Below, one piece after another: positions 10,588-25,500 of a stretch of DNA of 64,000 bases. Both the position numbers and the translations under genes were made by a program. The notes below the pieces were generated by a model. It was not told the DNA's origin, did no database searches, and was given only the letters and a program-made list of their open reading frames with translations. The DNA lies in contig JAECUM010004998.1 in NCBI GenBank assembly GCA_016617855.1, positions 124,001-188,000 on the forward strand, read 5' to 3'. Within the stretch, counting starts at the first letter, position 1, and each line of letters starts with the position of its first letter. This stretch comes from Megalonaias nervosa. Taxonomy: Eukaryota; Mollusca; Bivalvia; Unionida; Unionidae.

Positions 10588-13500
10588 CTGATGCAAAAAC
10601 TGAATCACTTAGTATGTAGCAAAAACAGTGTAGATAAGAACTGTAATTAATAAGAAATTACAAGTTTTAATAAAGGATATTGTCCAGGGGTTTTTTAAAT
10701 GTGAGGAAATGAAGACTATATTAGTGCCATTAGCAGCCATTCAACTAGTATTTGAAAGAAAAAACATGTATCAGAACATTTTTCAAAAAAAGTAAGAAAC
10801 TACATTTTCATCTCTCTGTACACTGCTCATTTATTTTACTATGATGGTTATTTCAGCACAAAGTCATATGTACAAAGTACTCAATTACATAAGTCTTATT
10901 TAGGGCAATTTATGTGAACAAAAGAATCACCTGCCAGTGTTTTGACTCAAATTTTTAACAGATGGCAAAATTCTGGGAATATGAGGTGGAAAAGAACAAT
11001 TTTCAGATTTGAAATATTGGAATCTTAAGAAAATAAAGCCAGCAGAAAATCATAATAGACAACAGATATTGCTGGTTGCTATATTTTCACAAAAACACCA
11101 TCAGCTCATAAAGGCTTTTATATCCTGTGGACCACCAGTCAGCATTATTGGGTCATTCTGAAATTAGGGGATCTGTATTTAAATATGGACAAAATAACAG
11201 TAAGTGAGTAATCAACACTGTTCTATGTAGGATTTTTTCAACCTGTCCATTTAAATTGATAGGTGGTACAGTGTTTCAGCCATATTTTTAAAAAAAGGGG
11301 CCAGTGGGCACCCTTCATTTGAAAACGTGGGTCAATGGTGAGATCAAGAGGCCAACCACATAATAAAATGAGATATCATTTACAAAGACTATTTTACCCG
11401 TTATTTGCATGAAAAACCAAAAAAGTTAACCATCTTAACTTTAAGATTCCCCTCTATGATGCCTACAACCATACTCTAATAGCGCAGGAGAAGTTGAAGA
11501 TGAAGTTGACAGTTATATGCCCTCCAACATTATAATGCCTTTGCAAATTTTCAGCTTTCAAGCAATTTACTGAGGGTGCAATCATGTTTTTCTGCTGTAT
11601 TCAACCATGAAGACTGTTTGAATTTTGTCTCAGTTTTTGTGGATTTCACCAACTTGTTCACTAGATTCATCAAAACTGTTGTAATTTGTACTGTTTTCAC
11701 AACTGAGCATCATAGTGGGAAAAAGAAATCAGTTATTTGTTGTTCCATATCAACCTCTTAAAGAAACCTCTCAACCAACAAATATTACGGGAAATAATAA
11801 GAATAGAATTATTTCTGGAAGATCCCAAGCTTTGCCATATGAGATTAGAAGAATGTGGGAAAATTGATAGTCCAAGCATAGCAACCTTTGCAATCGAAAA
11901 AGATCAAGATGGATTTTTTTCATTTTCGCTAAACAATATTGGAGCAATTCATACCTTTAATGACTGACTGGCTCATATATATCAGAATAAAGGTAAGCAA
12001 GAGCCCTTTGAAGCGACTGCATGGATACAGCCTGGATTTTATCTGAAGGAGGGATCTCCACCCTTGTCACCAAAACAAGGGGTGAGTAAAAAATGGGGGG
12101 TGGGTTTTTTTTGCCACATTTCAATTTTTACCCAACACCTCAATATCCATCTTTCTTCGCACTCCATTTTGTTTATTCTTTGTTGAGATCAAACTCTTCA
12201 CAAGATTTCCCTTCTAGTTGTATAAGCATTAACTGTTGCCTCTTTCAGAGCACAATCTGTTCCTTAACAGTGTATGAATATTTTTATCTGCTGAGAACCT
12301 CCTTTCACAGTCTGCCATCTTAAGGGGCAAATGCATAGCTATCTTAGCTGTTCATTGTGGTTCTTTTGTAGAATTTTCCACAGTTCAGAGGTAATGTCTC
12401 ATGGATGTATCTTCCCAAAAAATGTTCTGTGGACTCAGCATGTTGTCTGAGTTGATTTCCTAAAATCCAAATACCAATTTCTGACATCAAAAGGCTATTT
12501 TCCCCATAATTTCTGTAAATATTACACAACATGCCTCCCATCCTGGTGTCTTGTTGTAACCATATGCAGTGTAAGTCATGATTTCAGAAACTCTGTATCA
12601 CATTTTGGTTTATTCTTTGTTGTTTCATCTAACCCAGTATCTAACCCAATTTGAAATTATTGTCCTCCATTTGGCAAAAGCTCCACTTCATCCTTCACTT
12701 TATTCATTTTGCCAGTCACTTTGGACATTCGCATCTACATGACTTGAATCTTTCACCCCAACCACTGAATAGAGTCTCACCTTCCAAAAATGGACCAAAG
12801 TTTGCACATGCACAAAAGTGAGGAAAGGGCATCAATTACAGACAACCCAACCCCTAGTACACACAATTTTCTGTTATAACTAGAACGATTTCCAAGCATT
12901 CTTTTGTATCTGGATGCTTTTGAATGGACAGACATATTTTAATCAACTAAGCATCCTTTTTATTTTTATTTTTATATTTACATCCTTGTTTATTCCATTT
13001 ATCTTAACAGTTAAATAAAAATATGATACTATGCAAAGTGCATTTTTATATAGGTGATTATGAACTAATTTGCTTGAGTTCTTACATATCACTGCTGTCC
13101 AAGTTCATAAATTCATATAATTTTTGCATGATCTGCACACCTGCATGCCCTAGCAGCATCTCAGAGGTCAAAAGAAAATTTCCAGGAATTCATCATAAAA
13201 CCATTTCTGACTTTTAACTCCTGAGTGCTGAAACCATCTTTGATATTCTTAAGCAATGAGATTTTCAAATTAGCCACTGTGTCAGTCATATTAGATGTAA
13301 GATCACCACCATTTTCAGTCTTCTGGTGAAAACCCCATGTAGATAAGACTTTCCTTTAGGAGGACTACACATAACAAGATAATGAAGATGGTTGCCATGG
13401 TGGCCACACTGGATATCAGATTGATACCATTATCATTTTAGCACAACTACATATAATAAGAAGTCTTCTAGTGAAACTCCTGTGTTGATATGACTAACCA

Positions 13501-16500
13501 TCCAGGAGGAGGAGCGATAACAAGATTTTATAGATGGCTACTGTGGCAACCATACTGGATGTCCAAACAGAACCAAAGTTGTCTGGTGAAAATCCAATGT
13601 CGATATGACTTTCCATTCAAGAGTAGCAATAGCAAGATTTTCAAGATAGCTGCCATTGTAGCCATATCAGATATCAGCTCAGTGACATTTTCATTCAGGA
13701 TGAACTTGATTCAAAACTTCTTTTAGTGAAAAACCCATGCTGATATTATCAGAAGAATTGGCAATAACAAGATTTTTAAGATGACTGTTGTGGTGGCCAT
13801 ATTGGATGTCAGAGCAGCACCATTTTCATTCAGGCCCATGTAGACCTTGGGATGAATGTGGGTGTAAAGTTTCAAGGTAATCCTCCAAGTAGTTTAGAAA
13901 TAGTGATAAGAAACTTGTGCTTACAGATGGACAGAAAAGTGACAACAGGCCATCCAATAAGCTCCCCTTATTTATGACCAGCAAAGCTAAACAACTGTGC
14001 CTTGTACATTTTCTTGGTACCACTTTTGGCACATTAAATCTCCTTTTTCTGGATGTGGTGTCTACTTTGCACAAATTTCATACAGGCACATCCTGATTAA
14101 AACTGGTGGTGGTGTCTCTGGGAAAACATTCCTTTCAACTTCCTATATATAATTTTGCTGTAGCCCTATATACAAGGATGGATAAACTTAATGTATATAC
14201 TTAAAAGAATGCTTTCTCTAACCCTTAAATGCAGACACAAGGAGGAAAATAATAAGAAGTCAAACTATCTTACACATATCTGAAATGCAACTTATACAGG
14301 TCATATAGGCATGTGGTACCAACAACTTCTCAAATCATCAATATACACACCACTTGTACAATGATTTCAATGGTAACATAAACAGTTACTGAATGCTCAA
14401 AATTCTAAGTATTAAAATAAACCTCAACATTATGTGCTTGATGTGTGTACCACCTCCAGCAGTGATAATTTTGTGTTTATCAATAACTAGGCCTAACCAT
14501 ATTTGTAAAGCATATTGATAACTATGTCCAACCATGCTTACATAGCAGCAATAACTATGTATAACCATGCTTACACAGCATAGTGATAACTGTATAACCA
14601 TGCTTACAAAGTATAATAATAACTATGTATAACCATGCTTACACAGCATAGTGAGAGCAATGTCTAACCATCCTTACACAGCATAATGATAGCTATGTCT
14701 AACATGCTTGCACAGCATAGTGATAACTATATATAACCATGCTTACACAGCATAGTGATAGCTATGTCTAACCTTGCTTACACAGCATAGTGATAACTAT
14801 GTCTCACCATCCTTAAACAGCATAGTGATAAAAACTATGTATAACCATGCTTACACAGCATAGTGATAACTATGTCAAACCATGTTCACACAGCATAGTG
14901 ACAGCTATGTCTAACATGTTACACAGTGGTGATAATTATGTATAACCATGCTTACACAGCAAAATGATAATGATGTCTAACCATGCTTATGTAGGTGAGA
15001 CAAAAAAGACACAATGGCAACAAAACAGAGCACTGGCTACCTATATCTTTCATGAGTTTGGTGGGAGCATTTCTCAGATGAAGGGGAACACCTGGAAGGG
15101 GTCCCTTATGGTTCCTTACACAGGCAGATGCCCTTTTGTAAGCCTGATAGACTTCTATAGACTTTGGGGCTCTTGCGAGGTACACAACACACTGAGCTAG
15201 TATTACCTGCAAGAATACAATTTTTTAAAAATAAAATTAATTTTTTAATTCTTTCAATTTTTTTTTAAAATTAATCAAATGAAAATAGTTACAGATGGGC
15301 TTGGCAAAATATACTGTGATGTACTATATACATTCTATCTCATACTGTGATTCATACTAAGATGTATGCTACATGTCTCATACTCTGATTCATACTATGA
15401 TGTACTATATACAAGCTGTCTCATACTCTGATTCATACAATGATTGATTGTATGCTCATTTTTTTTTCTGTTAACTTTACATTGTCAGAATCGTTCAGCA
15501 TTCTTCCATATTGCACTGCTTCATATTGCACAACATGTGTCTAAAAATAGCATGGTGTATTAGGAACTACTCTGATTGTAAACAAACAATGTATGTTCAT
15601 GTAACCGACACTTTAGCGTTTGATTTAATACATTTGTTTGTGAATAAACTAAACAAGCTGTTTTATCCATTTAAAAGCAGAGATGATAAAGTTAACAATG
15701 TGGACAAGTTCAACGGGTGACAAATAAACTTTCAAACAAACAAACAAACGAACAAGATATTCACAATGTCAAGAACAAATGCAAGACAGGCAGTAATTGA
15801 AAATACCATTCTGATAATTTAAACAGTTATTCAGGAGAAATATTCCAAACTTTTTGTAAATAGAATGGTTCAGACTATTACCAGTGCTCCCTAGGGTCTA
15901 TAAACATAGCACATAAAATCATACTGAGGGCAAGGATTATCACATATCTATCAAAGATGTACCATTTTACTAGTCAGTCAAAACACTAAATTCAAGAAAA
16001 AAATACAACTGCACATTTTGGAAGGAAACTAAAAGCCTCAGAGCCAATATGCCAAGACAACAAAAAAAACCTATTATTTCTGCTGGCTAAATGGATGGTC
16101 ACACAACAGCTGCTTTGCAATTTTCCTCGTTTAACTATTTTGATACAGTGCTAGGCTAGTGATAGAAGACAAACAATGTATGATACTGGTCATAGCTGGC
16201 CTCCCTCCAAAAGTGAGCAAGTAACAGGGTACAAACATATGTCTTCTTTAGCTGGTAATAAGAATGGTAATAAATATACTTACATTTATAAATCCTGAAT
16301 TTCCTCAAAATGTACTTTCTTAGTTAGTTCTGCAAATCCAAATGACATGACCCATGTTATGGAAAACCTGATACACACAGAAATTGTACTGTAATTACAA
16401 CTACATTTTCCAACTGAAATAACATTCTCCTTACTGCAAGGAACTGACCCAATAAATCTAGTACATCATAAGCAGAAAAGCATAATTGAGTTGTATCAAC

Positions 16501-19500
16501 AAAATAAACACAAAATCCATCCATTTCAGACCAACTGCAAAATTTTTTTTAATGTGCATTCATTCAAAATATGACTCTAAATTTCAAGTAGACCAAAATG
16601 AGATTAGTGGGTTCCCAATTCTCAAAGAAAACTCTGAGCCTATACATAATTCTGTGACAAACATTCCAATTTTTTCATTGAAGTACCTTTTATTTGACTC
16701 CATCACCACATATATTTTCTGAATACCCCTGACTTCAAACTTCTTCATAATAATAATAATAATAACAATATACGTTAAATAAAAAGTGTCACAAATAAGT
16801 TATGTACAGGTAAAAGTTGGAAAAATCACTTTTCCTTTTTCTTTTCCATGATGAAACCAGGACAAGTTTTCAAATTTCCACGGCAAGAAAGACATCTGGT
16901 CACTGGCTCTAGAAGTGAAGAAAATACTGGAAATTTTTGTAGTGTTATACAATTATCCATTTCTAAAATCAATGAATTTCTAGTTTTAAGATCAGCCTCA
17001 GCAATTTGAAGATGGTGATACTATTACAGATGATGTTGTTTATATAAAGTAAACTCTTTCATTCATAACATAGGTATATTAAACATAATGATCAAAAAAT
17101 ATTCTTACATCACACTCTGGCATCCCTAAGAAATGGCAGGCCTGGTAAGCTGCAACAGCCTGATTCAATGCTAGAGGATCAGCTACACCTAGACAGAAAG
17201 AAGAAAAGAGAGGAGTCAGAAAACAGCAAAGCTCATCTGCAATTATTTACACAGACACAATAGGTTTGCTTTTTTTTCAGTGAATAATGAATGGTGATGA
17301 AGGCAAACAAAGTGGTGGATATAGGTCACAGTAACCTTTCTCTTTTGTCTGGTGAAGTACTATTAATTGTGTTCTAATATCAAGTTTCATAAGTGCAAGC
17401 AAAAGTATGCAAGAAATTAGCTTAACTCAAAAGGTGTGTGCATAGTCTTTTGAGCATGAAAACGTCAGTTTCACCACCCAGGCTTTAGCAAACCAAAACC
17501 TTTACATTTGATATTCTGACAACAACATTAGTTGAGCATTTTGTATCCAATGGTAAACATCTTTAGTATATATAAGGACAATTCATCTATGGCAACTTTA
17601 GATAGAACTGCCACAACTATTTGAGCACCCATATGATTTTAAGCAATTGCTCCCTGTGACCTTAACCTGTGGCCTCCTTGGCTTCAACTCTCTATTAATG
17701 TTCCTTCCCAATGATGAATTAGTGGCAATGTCTGATTATAATTCACTGATACAAATAGGTGATATTCCATGTCCCCTGTTTATGTAAAGACTCATAGTGT
17801 CAAGCAATTTGCACTTGATACTTTGAATTATTTACATTCATCTTTTTTTGCTACCATGAAATAAAGTTAAGCACAAGCAGTATATAAAATGACAGTACTA
17901 CTCCAAAGGTTACTAATAAAAGTAGTATTAATATAAAAACTGAGAGTGCTGCACCATACAGTACTTCTGTAGGAGTCTTGACATATACAGGAATGGAGGA
18001 ATGTGCATTATCTAGAGGACTCTTATACTTACTATGCTAGTAACCAATAGTCTAGAATTGTCAATTTATATATAGCTTATGTTATGCTAGTAATCTATGG
18101 TCTAGAACTGAACTGTTCTTTTATTTAATACTTATGCTAGCACTCCACAGCTTAAAACTGTCAAATTATACACTACTTCTGCTAGCATACTATGGTCAAG
18201 AACTCTACTTATTCTAGTACCATATAGTCTGGATGTCTACTTATACTAGAGTACTAACGTACACACTGTCAATTCTGTACTCTACTTATTCTAGTACCAT
18301 ATGGTCTGGACCCATCAATTTTATATACTATTTATTCCAGTACCTTATGGTCTAGATCTGTCAATTTATATACTACTTATGCTACACTGTTTTATGGTTA
18401 CATAAAGAAATATACCTGTACCTCAATAACTCATACACCTGCCTGACAAGTTCACCAAGTTTGGTTGAAATATGACAATAGAAGCAATGAAAACACCTAA
18501 ACATCAAGGGTGTCAATAAAATGGGTATAGTTTACTGTTTATGGCATCTAATAAAGTATAACAAGAAAAAAAGCCAAAGTTTGCAAGAACTGGTAGTACC
18601 ATGCATACAACACTGCACGTCAGGTGCAATTACTTTTTCTTAGAAAGTGTGTTCATTAACAAAACCTTTGATGAGTAACAAATTATTTTAAAGAAACACC
18701 TTTTCAAGTTTGTAAGCCACTGCAGTTTCTTTGATTCATTGAAGATCATAGAAAATCATCATGTCCAGCTAGTTACATATTATTCGAGTTTTTATCATGT
18801 ATACATTTGCAGCAGTACAAAATGCTACCACAATAAATCTATGAGTGTTTTACTTAAACTGTTATATATATTCAATGACATGCATTAAAAACTGAATCCC
18901 ATCATAATAAATAAAAGAAGTACATCAAAATAAAAGAATCACAAATTGAGAGAGGTGAGGTATGCACACTCTCAATGGTTTACATATAAATAGCTGTCAG
19001 ATGTAATCATTTCAATATTACAGCATCATTTCAGTTCTTGTATACCATGTATACATTTTGAAAAAAACTGTAAATGCTGCAACCTTAAAAGCAACCATAT
19101 CCTACAAGCTACAAATTCTAAAATGCACTGGGCTCTAATTTCTAGAAACATATTTACGAAGTTTAGTTATACAGAAATTCAGTTACTATCCAGAAATGAA
19201 CTGAATGAGTTAACAATGACCATGTAATTCAAGCTATTGACTCTCATATCTATAAGGTTCTTTCTTAGGTATTAGTATGGCAATACATTTTCAGAGTTCT
19301 ATCAGAATCTGTTCCACAGAATTTATCATCTGGAAACATAATATACAGGTGAAATCTATTTTTTTGCAAAAGTGTCCTTGATCACAGGGCCACTGACCAA
19401 ATATCCACAAACTTCCACCTTGGGTTAAGCAAAAAGAAACATTTGAAAGGCTGCACTGAAATTTGTTTGCTATAAATTCAGTTATCATCTGAAATCGAAA

Positions 19501-22500
19501 GCATAGACTGGATATATATGATCTTAACCTTGAGCTACAGAAACCATATACAAGAAAAAAAAAGATTCATTCTGTCATTCTGAATGAATTCCAATAGTCT
19601 TGAAGGTGATATGTGCCAAGTCTTGAATATGTTGATTAACCAATAGTCTTAAATGTGCTGCTGTACCACAATGATGCAATTCAGTATGTCTTCAGTTGTC
19701 AACAGTCTGAAAGTGTTTATGTCAAAAATACAATGAGCACTTTGCAAATCCAATGAATAATTTAAATAAATATTTCCTCTCAAATTATAACCGAACTGTA
19801 AGCTCTGTTCATAAAACTGATATTAAAACAGGAATGAATAATTTGTTTATCAATCCATATATATCACATGACATATGTCACACTACATAGAATAATGAAA
19901 AAATCAGGTAGGAATTAACTCCACAAACCTCAGTCATGGACAAAAATTAAGCACACAATATAGATATAAATAACACATCAAGACCTTGTGAGCTAATAAC
20001 CCCAAAATCAATAGGGCTTTTGGGGGCTAAGGGAACATGTACCAAGTTTCATTATCATCTGGAAACAAAAACTTACGGCTAGACACTCAACCACATGGAC
20101 AGACAACAGTAAACAATAATACCCTGCAAAAGTTCAGTGGCAGGTATAAAACCCTGTATGATATTAAATGTTAGCAGAGAATTTCTAACCAACATCTTCA
20201 CTGGCAAATCGCACCAGCCGTCTGGCAACATATAATGGAGTCTCTCCCCCTTCTAGCATCCTAGCCAACCAGTAGAGGGCAGCACTAGCATCTGATCCTC
20301 GCATTGATTTGTGTAACGCTGAGATGATGTTGTAATGTTCCTCCCCTGTAAAGTTGGGCAAAACTCAATGTTAGGACTCTGTTCTATTAGACAGCAAACC
20401 ACAGGCTTCAAAACTACTTTTCAAGGCTTTTATGAGGAGAAACTGCTATCTATTCTTGATTAAATCCACACATGATACCATTAATGACTAAAGCAGATGC
20501 CATTCTAACTCTTATAAATTAATGGCAAAATTAAAGGTCAAAGGTCAGGTTGTGCAATAGCCCATTATTTATAGTGTCAAAGCAATAATTCATTATTCAT
20601 TATCTAATTATCATAAATTGCCAGTGCACGCATAATGACTGGACAAGGAGCATTTCTTCTAATCATGACCATATTATGTTCCAAGTTTCAAAGCAATCCA
20701 CTAGAAATCATAATAGTACAATGCATCCTAGTGTAAGGAAAACATTTCAGTAATTTATAAAACAAAAGGATGGCCACCAGCTGCATGTCAATTCTGACCC
20801 TGAGCATTTCAGGTAAATTGGTGTTGTATACATAAGATTTATCCACGTACCAAGTAACTTGACCTATAGCCAACTGACATTAGAAACTTTCCCATTCAGC
20901 TTAATTATGGGTGTGCAGTATGCAATGGTGGATGCCAAGACACAAAGATGGATACATACACATGGATGCCAAAGTGATCACTATGATAAACTTCTGCTAA
21001 TGTGGGCTTAACAAAAATCAAGGAAGAACAAAGATTTGTCAACATGCATAGCTTTATATTGTAATAAGATAAATCAACTTTCAAAGCATCAAAAAAATGC
21101 AGGACAAATTGCATTCACAGAATTCTGTCATAGATTGCATTCAGCTGCAGGACAAAATGGGCAACAACATACCCAAAAAATCACAGGAACACAGCAATGT
21201 GCTGATATGCATGTGTTCATATGACGGCCATAATGCATACAAAGTTTCTCTGTGATCCATCAAAAAGTGCAGGACTAGTTACATTCAAAAGATTTTGCCA
21301 CACAACTGGCATTAGTTTGCATGACAAAATGGGCAATAGCTCTGACAATCAAGAGTTTTGTGGTATGCACATCTTTGGATAATGAACATAAGATTTCCTA
21401 AATCTCATGACATTCCAATGCAATCTTTGTTACTTTGTCAATTAGTTCCTTTCAAAAGATCAAACTATCAAAAAGGGCCATAACTCTGAGCAAATCAAAA
21501 GATCAATGTGATTTTGCTGTTGAAAATGCATAGCTTTAGATGATGACCATAAGCTTTACAAAGTTTAAGTGTTCCATTGAAAACTGTGAAGCTAGTTGCT
21601 TTCACAAGATTCTGTTGTACACTGCATTCACCTACAAAACAAAAGGGCAACAAGTCTTATAAAAGTTGTATGAGCAACATGATTTGTCAATATACACATC
21701 CACAGGAGAAGATCGTAATATTTACCAAGTTTCACAACAATCCATAAAAAAACTGCAGGACTTGTTTCCACAAGATTCTGTCATGGATGGATGGGCACAC
21801 CAACATCAAGGACAATCAGACAAAATACCTTTCAACAGAATCCCATACAAACTGGTCAACAAGAGTAGCTAAGGAAATATTTGTCAACCAATTTATTTTT
21901 ATGGCATAGAAAATAAATGATATGCCGAATTACATCATTGTAAAACATGAATCTAAGTTCACTCTTACAGAAATTTATAATTTCCTCTGATATAAGACTT
22001 TTCCTTACAGCATCTAAACTCATTCCTGATTTTTAACAAATATAGTAAACGATCAGATCAGAAATTGGAATTAAGTCTGTATCACAGTAAACAAAAAATC
22101 TTTTCATATTTAAATGCAGAAATGCATCTAATGAATCTCTGTGTGGTTAGCTGCTAAGGTAGATATATTATGCTCATTTTTAAGAAAAGTAACATTTCAA
22201 CCATTTTTCAGAAGTTGCGGATGACCCTTTTCCCAGGAGAAATTAGCTTATTTATCATAAATCTTCCTATTCTTTTCCTGTTCTCTCTGAATGATAAGAA
22301 CTGACTCCAGACCCGCAGTGATGGATGCTATCAGAAATAGTGAATAAGAATGATTTCCATCCAGTCTGTCACCTGAGACCTAAGACTGGTAGTAATGGAT
22401 GATATTAGAAATAGTAAAACAAAAAGGACTGCTATCCATTCATCATTGACTTAGAAATAGTGAATAAGAGCCACTGCTATCCAGCCTGCCATCAGTGATG

Positions 22501-25500
22501 ACAAACTACACTTCTCCCTCATTTTAGTGAGCAGTGACAACTCACAGACCTTCTTATTACATGAGGGCAGGTGTGGATACCATTTTCTTTCCGACAGAAA
22601 TGCCTTATGATAGACTCAGACTTGCTCAACAGTAAAAACTGCAACCAAAATTGATAAATGAAAGCTTGATATATTGCTTATTTTATTGTTGAAAACAGTG
22701 GTTAGTTCAAAGAGATTTGGAACTGACATCAATTTTTTTAAAACAAAGATCTTTTCCCAATTAAAAACAACATAATATCTGACAAAATATTGATCAATGA
22801 AAATATTGGGAAATGCCCAATTGTGGCAACACTGAAAAAAATATAAATGTGATATGCCATCTTCTACTGGAATGTAAACAAAATCAATCAACTGTCAAAG
22901 CAATTCCAGCAAAGACTTCTATGAAAACCTAGCCATGTGCTTACTCTGCAGACAAGCTGGATTTATTCTGACAACTGCTGAGAACTCAATTGTCATTTGG
23001 CATGGACACATAAGCTAATTAAAATATTATTTGTCTCAGCCAATTGCAACACACAAAATGTATTGTTATCACAGAGACAATCATGCGTAGGGGTGACCTA
23101 ATTTGTTGTCATGATCACATCTAATATACAACTGGAAAGGCTAATTTTTGGATTGCTCTTCCAAATTTGAAGTGATACATTCGAAAATAACTTGCACTTG
23201 CAATTCAAAAATACTGATACACTTTTATCTTTTCTTTTTATCCAAATGTTGTGTTCAGAAACTGTACAACTGCCATGTGCTGACTGTTTTCATTAGTACA
23301 AAAGAGCTACAGTTGTACTTAGTTTGTGTGCCATTAACAAAGAATTGTGTGGCGATTTTTAAAATTCCTATCTTGAGGAAGTAACCAATGTAGTAATATT
23401 CATGTGGTTTGGCTCCAGTGGCTTCTGTGAAATTATGACCATGAAACTTGAATTCATTAGTGTCTGCTTATAGTGAATAAATGTGTTCCAACCTTCCTAT
23501 GGAAGTATATCCAACTTTACTGATGCACAAGATTTTCAGCACTGCACATCTGTTTGATTTGTATTAAGTCTCTCATCAATATATTGACTTGATTTGACTT
23601 TATCATAAATATTCATGTCTATTTGATGAATACTTGTGTCAGACATTGGAGATTATAATTCTTGTATATCAACAAAAGTTGGTAACACCCCATCTGTCTC
23701 TCTCAATATCTCCCACCCTTGCCTATGATGTAACTGATGTTTACTGACTACATCAAAAGTTATCAATGGAGAAGAGTATCAGTAACTTATATTAAGATTT
23801 CTGGAACTGAGTTTATTTTTTTTCATGCTAAAAAGGGTCACCTACAGCCAGAAGATTCCTTGATACACACCTTGCTATTCCAAATGAAGAAAGATAACAT
23901 TTTTCACTAACATAAGACTAGTATATATTTTGAGTCCAATAAATTAGTGCCCTACAGTATGTTCAGTACTCTGATTTCTATTGTTCCATTCAAAAAGTAA
24001 AATTTAAAACCTGCTAACTCAGCAAAATATGTTCTATTTGGTTAATGAAATTAAATGGTTTCCATGGCAACAATCCAGGTTGGAGAACTATTAGGGATAC
24101 AAATCTCTCAAATTCTCAATTTGCACAGAAGAAGTACTTCAAATATTAACCACTGGTCACTCACTGGTATCAATTTTGCCCCATTATGATGAAAACATAA
24201 GGACCCTAGGGTCATTCACTGTTATCAATTTTGCTCCATTATGATGAAAGCATAAGGACCCTTGGGGCACTCACTGGTATCAATTTTGCCCCATTAAGAT
24301 GAAAACATAAGGATCCTTTGGTCACTCACTGGTATCAATTTTGCCCCATTATGATGAAAACATAAGGACCCTTTGTGGTAATTTTATTATCTTTCACACG
24401 AATGATGTATCTAAATTCTGATCACATCACTTTCTGTAAAAATACTTCTCCAAAATTAAAACTATTAACTACAAACCTTCAAAAAAGCTCAGTTATTCTG
24501 AAATACTAATTTCACTTAGAAGTAGAATTAACAGCAGATGATAACAGACATGGAAATTCCTGTACAAATTATCCATATTTGCAAGTTTTTGAGGGTAAGT
24601 TTCTGCAAGGTAATATGGGTATGACTGATACAATGGTATACTTTTTATTAGTTCACCCCTTAGCAGAGAAAACATTTGCAAAGGAGAACCTAATACTAGT
24701 TATACATTATCTTCCACAAAAAAATAACCCTGAAAAAAATATAACTGAGTACTCATGTTGTCAAGGTTTGTAATTATGAGTTTTGATTTCTTTAAGTATT
24801 TTTTCAGAATCCTGGAAAGGTATATATATATTTGATCATGCAGAAACAGACTTAAAATGTTTTTACATTCTTTGTCAACACTCTTAGCATTACCATCTCG
24901 ATTTTTATTGGCCACATGCCCTGGTTTAGCTATCCACTGAATTGGGATGGGTGACCCAGGCTAACAGAAACTTGGATAAGTCACATTTTTAAAAAAAATA
25001 AACATCATTTTAAGTTTGTAAGCCACTGCAGTTTTTTTTTATAGTCATTGTAGATCACATAAAATCCTGCTGTACACATGTCCAGGAAGAATGTCCAGCT
25101 AAATTATCAACTTTCATTATGTACATGCATGTAGCAGTACAAAATAATATCACGATTATTCCAAGGATATTTTACCTAATTGAAAGAGACATTCAACAAA
25201 GACATTTCCTACAAACTGAATCCTGTCATAATAAGAGGTAAAAGATATACAGTGTATGAAACAATTTCAAGTTAAGCATGGTACCACATGCACATTATCA
25301 CTGGATTACCAGTACATATAAATAGCCTCCAGCCATCAGCTCAATGTGCAGAAGCAGAAAAGATTTTTAAACTGTTTCAATTAAACAAAATCATTTCAGT
25401 CAAGGTACATCATGTACATAGTTAGAAATTTTGTTAAATGTTACAGCCTTACCTGTGTACTCCTAAGAATTATAATCTGATATGTATTCAACTATTAGTT

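Larger units (their letters stand above)
10588..15040 (-). other. WRNIP1 intron 7
   Basis: About 4.45 kb. It holds the composite repeat copy at about 12300-14075 and the 35-bp minisatellite at about 14480-14993. Two adjoining plus-strand frames at 11576-11967 are unrecognised. I see no other gene. Confidence 0.8.
17189..20189 (-). other. WRNIP1 intron 5
   Basis: 3.0 kb with the degenerate array at 18020-18390 and dispersed repeats at 18690-19900. 20010-20160 is an old repeat with 'accaagtttcattatcatctgg'. No gene seen. Confidence 0.75.

Noticed and set aside
11576..11967. Two adjoining plus-strand frames (61 and 76 codons)
   Set aside because: Composition is plausible, but no family is recognised. 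They could be a decayed element fragment and are not strong enough to call.
14480..14993. CRISPR-like regular array
   Set aside because: Repeats are contiguous and diverged, with no unique spacers, and the locus lies in an intron of an animal gene. It is a minisatellite.
14952..15040. Extension of the WRNIP1 exon 7 frame past GATATAG
   Set aside because: The conserved continuation GYGK is found at 10587 behind a proper acceptor, so the open tail is intron.
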